From Oscillospiraceae bacterium (GTDB lineage Bacteria > Bacillota > Clostridia > Oscillospirales > Oscillospiraceae): a stretch of 21,990 bases of DNA. The position numbers were made by a program, and so were the translations under genes. Position 1 is the stretch's first letter. Each line of letters opens with the position of its first letter. Positions 1 to 5,619 of this stretch are shown here, in pieces. The notes under the pieces are model-generated. The model made no database searches. It saw only the letters and a list, made by a program, of their open reading frames with translations, and was not told the origin of the DNA. The DNA lies in contig JAFNXT010000097.1 of the NCBI GenBank assembly GCA_017378975.1, forward strand, positions 1-21,990, written 5' to 3'.

Positions 1-51
1 AACCATCAAATGGCAAGCATCACCGCCCCTCGCCGCAAAAGGAAACTTAGC

Positions 52-90
52 AGGGCGTGTTGCAAGATCAATGATCTTGCAGCACGCCCT
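52..90 (-). terminator. Large inverted repeat closing the RiPP-like operon
   Basis: Two 19-base arms (52-70 and 72-90) are complementary except for one position (60 against 82), around a single central base. In practice the tip would open to a loop of about seven bases. It begins 20 bases past the stop codon of the ABC exporter gene, where a terminator is expected. Reading on the minus strand, the hairpin is followed by only a broken T-tract (GCTAAGTTTCCTTTTG), so it may be a weak terminator or an mRNA-stabilising 3' end. The remaining 51 bases to the window edge hold nothing I can identify. Confidence 0.6.
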
Positions 91-109
91 TCATCACTAT
101 ATGATCCGA

Positions 110-1813
110 TCAGTCCTCAGCGGGAGTGAAATGGATGATCTTATCCGTGATCTCCAGCGCCTTGGGGCGGTGGGTCACGATGATGACGGTCTTGTCCGTC
201 ATGTTCCGTAAGCTTTCCAGCACCTTCGCCTCAGTCTGCTCGTCCAGCGCGCTGGTGGCTTCGTCCAGCAGGAGGATCGGGCGGTCGGAGAAGATCGCGC
301 GGGCGATGGCGATGCGCTGCATCTGTCCCTCGGACAGGCCCGCGCCACGCTCACCCAACTGGGTATCCAGTCCCTCCGGCAGTTCCTTCACGAACTGGTC
401 CGCGCAGGCGATGGTCAGGGCACGGTAAATATCCCGATCTCTGGTCATGGCCTGAGGATCGGCAAAGGTGACGACCTCCCGGATGGTGCCGCTCATGAGC
501 TGATTGCCTTGGGGCACATAGGAGAACAGACCACGCCAGCCGGCGGTCAGGGGCTGTTCCCCGTCCTTCGCCGCCACATAGACTTCTCCCGCATCCAGCC
601 GGTACATGGCCATGAGGATCTTCAGCACGGTGCTCTTGCCACAGCCGGAGGGGCCGCAGAAGGCCACATACTCGCCCTTTCGGATCGTCATATCCATATC
701 CCTGAGCACCGTCCGGCGGCCTTCCTTGCCGTTCTCCGCCTCACCCACCGGCAGGTAGGTGAAGCAGGCGGCCTTCAGACCGATCTCGGTGAGCTCCTCC
801 CGGTAGTACCGGGGCAGGTCCCCGTGGGCAGGCAGAGCCTCTTCTTTCCGGTACTCCTCGATCTCCATGAGCCGCTCGGCGCTGGCCAGCATGGCAGAAT
901 ACTGGGGGAAGTAGCCGGAGATGTTGGCGATCGGACCGTTGGTCTGGCTCACCAGCTGGAGCACCGTGGTGAAATCGCCATAGGCCATGGTGCCCCGAAG
1001 GATGCCATAGCCGCAGTACACGGCTCCCAGCACATACATACAGTTCATCACCACAGCGAAGCCGTTGTGGAAGGTGCTGGAGATCCGGTTCTTTTTCATT
1101 CTGGCGGTCTTGTGCGCCGCCATTTTCACATCGCCCTGATCCAGCGCCGCTTCCTCCTGCCCGAAGGCCCGGAGGATCATAAGACTGCCCAGCCGCTCGG
1201 TCATGAAGACCCGGAACTGACCGTCTGCCAACTGGACCTTCACATGGAGCTGTTTGAGCAGCTTCCGGAACACCAGCGTCAGACCGATCACCACCGGGGC
1301 ACCGGCCAGGATCACCAGACCCAGACCGGGGGCGATCGCCAGAAGGAGCGCCAGCGATGCGATCATCCGCACCAGCGTCCCGCAGACACCGGGCAGGATA
1401 TGGCAGACGGCACCGGCCACCACCACCGTATCGGAGGTCATGCGGTTGAGCCACTCACCGGAGTGGGTGGCAGTGACGGCGGCATAGTCCCGCCGCAGGA
1501 GGCAGTCGAAGAGCCGCCGCTTATAGCCGTTCTCCAGTGAGGACTTGGTGTACTCGTCCAAAAAGCGGAACAGGGTCCGCAGGATGAACTGGACCACCAC
1601 CAGCCCCACCAGCGCGCCGGCATAGGACAGGAAGTGCTTCGCGTCCCCGGCCACGGCGCCGTTGACCAGCTCGCCCATGAACAGGGCATAGCCCATACTG
1701 GACACGCCCAGCACCACCTGGACCAGCGTCAGGGCGGCAACATACCGCTTTTTGCCCTTGGCAACGGCGACGATCCAGCCAAGGGTCGCTTTATCGCCGG
1801 TTTTATGTTTCAT
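110..1813 (-). CDS. ABC exporter (fused permease and ATPase), RiPP-operon type
   Basis: Predicted 567-residue half-transporter that should work as a homodimer and export the peptide made by this operon. The N-terminal 300 residues hold about six membrane spans. The ATPase half has Walker A GPSGCGKST (387-395), the Q-loop glutamine (Q435), signature LSEGQ (493-497), Walker B ILLLDE (513-518), D-loop SALD and switch histidine H548. There is no N-terminal C39 peptidase domain, so leader removal must be done by another protein; the S26-type peptidase encoded just upstream is the obvious candidate. I chose the ATG at 1813 because AAGGA lies in front of it and its ATGA overlaps the upstream stop codon by 4 bp. 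A longer frame starting at 1981 would run through the peptidase gene. The exporter call is firm; the substrate is inferred from context. Confidence 0.93.
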   Translation of the reverse strand: MKHKTGDKATLGWIVAVAKGKKRYVAALTLVQVVLGVSSMGYALFMGELVNGAVAGDAKHFLSYAGALVGLVVVQFILRTLFRFLDEYTKSSLENGYKRRLFDCLLRRDYAAVTATHSGEWLNRMTSDTVVVAGAVCHILPGVCGTLVRMIASLALLLAIAPGLGLVILAGAPVVIGLTLVFRKLLKQLHVKVQLADGQFRVFMTERLGSLMILRAFGQEEAALDQGDVKMAAHKTARMKKNRISSTFHNGFAVVMNCMYVLGAVYCGYGILRGTMAYGDFTTVLQLVSQTNGPIANISGYFPQYSAMLASAERLMEIEEYRKEEALPAHGDLPRYYREELTEIGLKAACFTYLPVGEAENGKEGRRTVLRDMDMTIRKGEYVAFCGPSGCGKSTVLKILMAMYRLDAGEVYVAAKDGEQPLTAGWRGLFSYVPQGNQLMSGTIREVVTFADPQAMTRDRDIYRALTIACADQFVKELPEGLDTQLGERGAGLSEGQMQRIAIARAIFSDRPILLLDEATSALDEQTEAKVLESLRNMTDKTVIIVTHRPKALEITDKIIHFTPAED

Positions 1814-2253
1814 TTCTTTTTCCTTTTGAGCTTTCGCAGATTCCCCCGGACCCGGAGGATGAAGGCTCTGATCCAATAGAAGTCGCACCACAGGTGGACG
1901 TATAGCCGATACTTGAAGTCCGTGACCCGGACCAGATCCTTCCCGTCCCGAAGCACGCCGGTGAGGATGCCGATGATCCACTCATCGGGCACCCCGAACT
2001 CACGCATCCAGCGGTTGTCACCGCAGATCACGTAGCCATCGGACCGCTTTTTCAGGATCCGGTGCATCACATACTTGCCGTTGGGACGCTTGTAGAGCAC
2101 CGCGTCATAACGCTTGCAGGGGCCCTCGGGCCGGGGCTCGATCACCATCAGGTCCCGTCCCTGCCGCAGAAGCGGCAGCATGCTGTCCCCCACGTTGGTG
2201 TGGATCAGCCTGCCTTGGGTCCGCAGGACCTCTTCGAAGGTGGTATTACTCAT
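1810..2253 (-). CDS. S24/S26-family serine peptidase, SipW-like Ser/His type
   Basis: Small protein of 147 residues with the core blocks of signal-peptidase-like enzymes. GDSMLP carries the nucleophile S24 (box B), YVMHRIL carries H64 where bacterial type I signal peptidases have the general-base lysine, and GDNRW (78-82) matches the GDN box. A Ser/His pair is the arrangement of SipW and archaeal/ER signal peptidases. No N-terminal membrane anchor is visible; only a semi-hydrophobic aromatic stretch (about 115-135) followed by a very basic tail. It overlaps the PqqD-like gene by 8 bp and the exporter gene by 4 bp, so translation is probably coupled. In this operon it is the best candidate to remove the leader from the precursor peptide (inference). 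Proteins of this type recur in RiPP clusters that have an HPr-kinase-like gene (recalled, not checked). Confidence 0.82.
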   Translation of the reverse strand: MSNTTFEEVLRTQGRLIHTNVGDSMLPLLRQGRDLMVIEPRPEGPCKRYDAVLYKRPNGKYVMHRILKKRSDGYVICGDNRWMREFGVPDEWIIGILTGVLRDGKDLVRVTDFKYRLYVHLWCDFYWIRAFILRVRGNLRKLKRKKK

Positions 2254-2506
2254 CCAGAGCCTTGATGGAGCGGAGCTTGGCCAGGATCTTGTCCACGTCA
2301 GCGCTGATCACTTCCTCGGAAGCGTCATACTTGTCCAGCATCTTGGCGATGATCTCCTCACGGGTGGTCTCTTCCTTCAGGCAGTCCACGATGAAGGCGG
2401 CGGTGCCGTTGGAACGGACCAGGCCGGAGAACGCGGTGCTGCCGGTGGAGACCATGATCTGCTCTCCGCCCATGTCGTGGGTAACGAATCCATCTTTCAG
2501 TTTCAT
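2246..2506 (-). CDS. PqqD-family protein (RiPP recognition element)
   Basis: Stand-alone protein of 86 residues. PqqD-family features visible are the N-terminal strand-rich half (MKLKDGFVTHDMGGEQIMVS), the N-G-T-A-A-F-I segment near 33-39 that leads into a helix, a TTREEII helix start, and a final amphipathic helix. PqqD folds are winged-helix-like peptide-binding modules that hold the leader of a RiPP precursor and present it to the modifying enzymes. Here the likely partners are the precursor (3309-3464), the HPr-kinase-like protein and the peptidase. It follows the kinase gene by 5 bp, with AAGGAATAATAACT before the ATG serving as the RBS inside the end of that gene. Its role is inferred from family and context. 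Confidence 0.85.
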   Translation of the reverse strand: MKLKDGFVTHDMGGEQIMVSTGSTAFSGLVRSNGTAAFIVDCLKEETTREEIIAKMLDKYDASEEVISADVDKILAKLRSIKALDE

Positions 2507-2511
2507 AGTTA

Positions 2512-3252
2512 TTATTCCTTTCCATTCATCCCATTGTAGGCCACCATGGCCGCCTGGAGGTCTAAATTACAGCCCAGAGCATACAGCCCGGTCCGCTTCG
2601 TCATTTTTTCCAACAGCTCCAGCACCTTGGCCAGCTTCGCCGGATCCTTGGGGCGGTGGCTCTGCTGGATCAGCATGGGCATGGCCTCTGCCGCGGAAAT
2701 CTGGCGGATCTGGTTCTCCTCCGCGCGGCTGAGGATGCAGATGCCCTTCAGGGGCACGCACATATCGTTGCCCAGCCGGTGTTTGCCGTTCCACGGCGTG
2801 CCGCAGACCAGCACATGATCGTCCATGATCCGGAGCAACGGCTTGTCGTCATTGACCATCACCGCCCGGTCTCCGAAGGTCTCCCGCCAGAAGGCGGTGT
2901 GGGTGGACTTGCCGGTGCCGCTCTTGGCGGTGAACAGATATCCCTGCCCATCCACACTGATGGCAGAGCCATGGAACAGGAGGGTATCGAAGTCCAGCAT
3001 CTTCTCCGCGATCTTGCGGTAGATCGCCAGCGTTTCCAGATAGCCGTTGGGGTACACCGTCACCGGCTTCCCCTCCACATATTCCTCCCGGGCGGAGCGG
3101 TTGCGCTCATAGATGATGTCATCCATGGTGGTGACGATCTCCATATCCGCGGGGCCTTCCGTCAGGTAGTCCCTGAAGAAGGGGAGGAAGGTCTCAGTAT
3201 GCGCCGACACATGGATCTTCCGTCCTGCCAGCGCCAGGGTGAATTCACTCAT
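2512..3252 (-). CDS. HPr-kinase-like peptide kinase of a RiPP operon
   Basis: Protein of 246 residues related to the C-terminal catalytic domain of HPr kinase/phosphorylase and to the PEP carboxykinase-like kinases in lasso-peptide clusters (PadeK/ThcoK type). Visible hallmarks are LLFHGSA with H94, the P-loop AKSGTGKST (109-117), the acidic VNDDKPL block (133-139) that would bind metal, and GTPWNGK (151-157). The N-terminal HPr-kinase domain is missing, which is normal for the peptide-kinase relatives. The expected reaction is phosphorylation of a Ser or Thr in the precursor peptide; S48 near the precursor C-terminus and S34 are the plausible acceptors. GGAGAAG precedes the ATG. It is the first gene after the precursor, separated by a hairpin. 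Kinase fold is confident; the substrate is inference. Confidence 0.85.
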   Translation of the reverse strand: MSEFTLALAGRKIHVSAHTETFLPFFRDYLTEGPADMEIVTTMDDIIYERNRSAREEYVEGKPVTVYPNGYLETLAIYRKIAEKMLDFDTLLFHGSAISVDGQGYLFTAKSGTGKSTHTAFWRETFGDRAVMVNDDKPLLRIMDDHVLVCGTPWNGKHRLGNDMCVPLKGICILSRAEENQIRQISAAEAMPMLIQQSHRPKDPAKLAKVLELLEKMTKRTGLYALGCNLDLQAAMVAYNGMNGKE

Positions 3253-3271
3253 AGCTTCTCCATCTCCGAAA

Positions 3272-3298
3272 ACAGGCGCCGCCAGCGGCGGCGCCTGT
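3272..3298 (-). terminator. 12-bp GC-rich hairpin between precursor and kinase genes
   Basis: Perfect 12-base arms (3272-3283 and 3287-3298, ACAGGCGCCGCC and its complement) around a 3-base loop. It begins 11 bases after the precursor stop codon. On the minus strand only four Ts follow it. Such a stem after a RiPP precursor gene usually acts as a partial terminator or RNA-stability element, so that far more precursor than enzyme is made (inference from position). Confidence 0.8.
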
Positions 3299-3308
3299 CC
3301 TCAAGTTT

Positions 3309-3464
3309 TCAGTTCTTACCGGACAGACCGGGGAACAGGTCATCGAACTGACCCACATCACCGGAGCCCACGCCGCCATTGATCAGACCACCGCTGGTGG
3401 TGATGACATCTTCGATCTCGAAATGGACGACTTCCATCTCGGCCAGCTCATACATCTGCTTCAT
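3309..3464 (-). CDS. Putative RiPP precursor peptide, 51 residues
   Basis: A short frame with a strong RBS (AAAGGAG at 3474-3480, nine bases before the ATG) and its own promoter, first in a five-gene operon. The peptide begins MKQMYELAEMEVVHFEIED, continues VITTSGG, and ends with a glycine-rich, acidic tail (LINGGVGSGDVGQF, then DDLFPGLSGKN). Y5, the hydrophobic M10/V12/V13 and F15 positions, and T23-S24-G25 resemble the Y-x2-P-x-L leader motif and penultimate-Thr-then-Gly boundary of lasso precursors. G25 would then be core residue 1. However, positions 7-9 of such a core (G31, V32, G33) have no Asp or Glu for a lasso ring, and no cyclase gene is present. Two GG pairs (25-26, 30-31) are other possible cleavage sites. 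The peptide has no Cys and no signal peptide. The gene is well supported; the class and mature product are unknown. Confidence 0.8.
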   Translation of the reverse strand: MKQMYELAEMEVVHFEIEDVITTSGGLINGGVGSGDVGQFDDLFPGLSGKN

Positions 3465-3493
3465 CTCGATACGCTCCTTTACATATTTGATCG

Positions 3494-3514
3494 GGTACTT
3501 TTCCCATTAGTACC
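3494..3514. promoter_or_regulatory. Inverted repeat at the start of the RiPP transcript
   Basis: GGTACT (3494-3499) and AGTACC (3509-3514) form a perfect 6-base inverted repeat with a 9-base spacer, directly downstream of the -10 box and over the expected transcription start. It could be an operator for an unlinked repressor or a small 5' RNA hairpin. No regulator gene is in the operon. Confidence 0.4.
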
Positions 3515-3543
3515 ACTATAACACAGGGTCAAGGGGATTTCAA
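3515..3543 (-). promoter_or_regulatory. Sigma-A promoter of the RiPP-like operon
   Basis: On the minus strand TTGAAA (3538-3543) and TATAGT (3515-3520) are separated by exactly 17 bases, and the -10 is extended (TGTTATAGT). It lies 51 bases upstream of the precursor start codon and 20 bases beyond the stop of the transglutaminase-like gene, so the operon has its own promoter. Confidence 0.75.
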
Positions 3544-3562
3544 CAGGTAATTTTATCTATTT

Positions 3563-5305
3563 TCAGCAAGATCCCCCGATCGTGAAGGATCTTTCGATAC
3601 CGTCCACCCAAGTGCCGTCCAGAGTCTGCCACCGGGGGGTGACGGTGAACTCCATGTCGAAGGCGCTTTGGGGCACGTTCTGGACCGTATAGGTGACGAA
3701 GTAAGCCGCATCCTGACCGAAGATCCCCTGAGGTCCGGAGATCAGGCTGTCACCTGCCCGGACCTGCTGATAGACCCGGTCGCTGGTAGCGGAGGTCTCC
3801 TGACCGCCCAGACCGATCCGGAAGGACACGGCCCGGTAGCGGAGCCCGTCCACCGCCGTCAGCAGGCGCAGGTCCGTGCGCTCGGACTGGGCGGTGGTCC
3901 CCTTGGTGAACTGGAACTTCAGGGACAAGGTAGCTTCGTCCACGAACTTGGCATAAGCCCAGCCCGTGACCTGCTCCGGGCGCAGAGGCTGGGTCATGGC
4001 GGCATCGGCATACCAACCGCCGAAGACCTTCCCTTCCATCACAGGCGCGGTGAAGCCCTCACCGGTACGGTAAGGAGCGATGTCCATGAAGCCCTCGGGC
4101 AGAGCGTAGGCATCCTCCGCCAGCACCGGGCCGTTGACGAAGGCCAGACCGCCGCTGATGACGATATTCTCCACCGGGTGGGACTGCAGGAAGGTCAGTC
4201 CCTCCGCCACGGGGCTGTCAGCACCCAGCAGGAACCAGTCCTCAGACTCCTTGCCGGACACGGCCGGATCGCCGGACAGGCTGGTGACCGGGTCGTTCCA
4301 GGTCACGTCCACGGCGTACCAGCCGCCGTCCACCTGTACATAGTTCCACATATGAGCCTGCGTGGCACCGGTGGCGGTGGCTTTGGCATCGCCCTCCACC
4401 AGCGTACAGCCGATCCCCAGCCGGTCGCACAGGACCTTCAGGGCACGGGCGTAGCCCTCGCACACAGGCCCCTGCCCATCCTCGCCGCCGGACAGAGCGC
4501 TGGTCGCCTTCCACGGGGCGTAGGACACGTCAGGGGAAGCCGTGATGTTGTAAGCGTTCCGCAGAGTCAGCTCCCGGTTCAGATACCGGAGCTGTTCGGA
4601 CACCGGCGCCTCCCCGGGGACACCGGCCAGCAGGTCCGCCACATGGCCTTCCATGCGGCCGATCCCCTCCGCCACCGCCGCGGCGGTCTGATATTGGGAC
4701 TGACGCATATCGAAGTCCCCCTGCTTCAGCACCAGCATCACCCGCATGGAGTAGGTGGCGGTACCGGTACCGCCGTCGCCATGATAGTTGTAGGTCAGGG
4801 ACCAGGACCAGTTGGTGGTACCGGTGAGCCAGAACACCTCCGGGTGATCCCGGTCGAAGGCGCTGAACACCGTCACACCGTAGAGCATGGCCTCCTCGAA
4901 GACCGGAGCGGCATGGGCCAGCACCGCCTCCTGGGCCTTGGCTTTGGGGTCCTCGCCTGTGCTGTAAGTATAGCTCACGGTACCGGGCAGGGTGGCCAGC
5001 TCATAGACGCAGGCATCGTTATGGGTATCCGCCACCGTGGGGTCCGCCAGCGCCTCTCCGGCGTCCCGGTTGTCCTCCAGCCAGCCGTAGAAGTCCACGG
5101 CATACTGGGGCAGACCGCTCAGCCGATCGAACCAGTCCTCATGGGTACCGGCCGCCAGTCCCGGCCCGGCCGCGCGGAGCTTCGGAGCCTCCACCGAAGT
5201 CTCCAGCTCCAGCAGCACCTCCGTCCCCTGCGCCAACGCGCCAACAGGCAACACCGTCAGCACCGTCGCCAGCACCAACAGCAGGCAAAGAAGTTTCTTC
5301 TTCAT
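3563..5305 (-). CDS. Secreted transglutaminase-like domain protein
   Basis: Protein of 580 residues with a clear signal peptide (MKKKLLCLLLVLATVLTVLP, cleavage after ALA near residue 25). The transglutaminase-like core has the Cys-His-Asp triad C282 (GPVCEGYARAL), H318 (AHMWNYVQV) and D333 (WYAVDVTWND). Bacterial members act as secreted peptidases, hydrolases or cross-linking enzymes; which applies here cannot be read from sequence. Residues about 413-455 (GFTAPVMEGKVFGGWY and following) resemble an InlB B-type repeat, and the last 120 residues look like a beta-sandwich domain. No LPXTG motif or C-terminal membrane span is seen, so it may be released or bind the wall non-covalently. It has its own promoter and AGGAGG, so it is probably a single-gene transcript and not part of either neighbouring operon. 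It is also not the cytoplasmic B2-type leader peptidase of lasso systems, because it is exported. Confidence 0.85.
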   Translation of the reverse strand: MKKKLLCLLLVLATVLTVLPVGALAQGTEVLLELETSVEAPKLRAAGPGLAAGTHEDWFDRLSGLPQYAVDFYGWLEDNRDAGEALADPTVADTHNDACVYELATLPGTVSYTYSTGEDPKAKAQEAVLAHAAPVFEEAMLYGVTVFSAFDRDHPEVFWLTGTTNWSWSLTYNYHGDGGTGTATYSMRVMLVLKQGDFDMRQSQYQTAAAVAEGIGRMEGHVADLLAGVPGEAPVSEQLRYLNRELTLRNAYNITASPDVSYAPWKATSALSGGEDGQGPVCEGYARALKVLCDRLGIGCTLVEGDAKATATGATQAHMWNYVQVDGGWYAVDVTWNDPVTSLSGDPAVSGKESEDWFLLGADSPVAEGLTFLQSHPVENIVISGGLAFVNGPVLAEDAYALPEGFMDIAPYRTGEGFTAPVMEGKVFGGWYADAAMTQPLRPEQVTGWAYAKFVDEATLSLKFQFTKGTTAQSERTDLRLLTAVDGLRYRAVSFRIGLGGQETSATSDRVYQQVRAGDSLISGPQGIFGQDAAYFVTYTVQNVPQSAFDMEFTVTPRWQTLDGTWVDGIERSFTIGGSC

Positions 5306-5323
5306 AGCGTCCTCCTGTCCCCA

Positions 5324-5339
5324 TCCGGGAAGCCCCGGA
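5324..5339 (-). promoter_or_regulatory. Leader hairpin before the transglutaminase-like gene
   Basis: TCCGGG (5324-5329) and CCCGGA (5334-5339) pair around loop AAGC, seven bases upstream of the AGGAGG at 5311-5316. A weaker outer pairing of CTGTCC (5315-5320) with GGACAG (5337-5342) is an alternative that would partly mask the RBS. No T-tract follows, so this is not a terminator. Confidence 0.35.
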
Positions 5340-5356
5340 CAGACCTTTTTCTTTCG

Positions 5357-5385
5357 ATCTTATCATTTTTCGCCCCATTTGTAAA
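5357..5385 (-). promoter_or_regulatory. Sigma-A promoter of the transglutaminase-like gene
   Basis: On the minus strand TTTACA (5380-5385) and TAAGAT (5357-5362) are spaced by 17 bases, and the -10 is extended (TGATAAGAT). It lies between the MITE-like repeat and the start codon at 5305, 51 bases away. Confidence 0.65.
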
Positions 5386-5395
5386 CCACGAAAAC

Positions 5396-5422
5396 GACGC
5401 GCCACCCTTCAGGATGGCGCGT
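5396..5422. repeat. 27-bp hairpin repeat, copy 1
   Basis: Identical to 5584-5610. Stem of nine base pairs, one mismatch, then three more around a two-base loop. On the minus strand it is followed by CGTTTTCG, so this copy may also terminate transcription from the channel gene before the next promoter at 5385. Confidence 0.75.
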
Positions 5423-5583
5423 CAGCGTGTCAAAAAACCATGTCTTCGCGAGGAGGGCAAAGCCCGACGTGGCGATCCCCTAACTTTTCGGGAAGGTTTT
5501 CGATATATTTCCCTACTGATTGGGGGATTCCCACGACCAGTCTGCGGACTGGTCTCGGAATGACACCACTTTTTTGACAGTCT

Positions 5584-5610
5584 GACGCGCCACCCTTCAG
5601 GATGGCGCGT
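5584..5610. repeat. 27-bp hairpin repeat, copy 2
   Basis: Identical to 5396-5422 and placed nine bases past the stop codon of the channel gene. No T-tract follows on the minus strand, so this copy alone is a poor terminator but could protect the 3' end of the channel mRNA. Confidence 0.75.
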
Positions 5611-5619
5611 GTCCCCCCG

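Larger units (their letters stand above)
5396..5610. mobile_element. MITE-like nested palindrome, non-coding, 215 bp
   Basis: This element fills most of the 314-base gap between the channel gene and the transglutaminase-like gene. Each end is a 27-base hairpin (5396-5422 and 5584-5610; stem GACGCGCCA with its complement), present as identical copies. Just inside lie 10-base inverted repeats TGTCAAAAAA (5428-5437) and TTTTTTGACA (5570-5579). Reading inwards from both ends, hairpin arm plus inner repeat match at 20 of 22 positions. Further in, GTGGCGATCCCC faces GGGGGATTCCCAC, and GACCAGTC (5535-5542) pairs perfectly with 5547-5554. There is no reading frame with an RBS. The layout fits a miniature inverted-repeat element or a folded intergenic repeat family; I recall similar intergenic sequences in Oscillospiraceae genomes but could not search. 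No short flanking target duplication is evident. Confidence 0.7.

Noticed and set aside
1814..1981. Upstream extension of the ABC exporter by 56 residues.
   Set aside because: The extension runs through the peptidase gene and has no conserved content; the ATG at 1813 has an RBS and the typical 4-bp overlap.
3309..5305. The transglutaminase-like protein as the B2 leader peptidase of the neighbouring RiPP operon.
   Set aside because: It has a signal peptide and its own promoter, and the RiPP promoter lies downstream of its stop codon, so it would not meet a cytoplasmic precursor.
5396..5610. CRISPR-like array because of two identical 27-base repeats.
   Set aside because: Only two copies, 161 bases apart, with symmetric flanks; the arrangement is a palindromic element.
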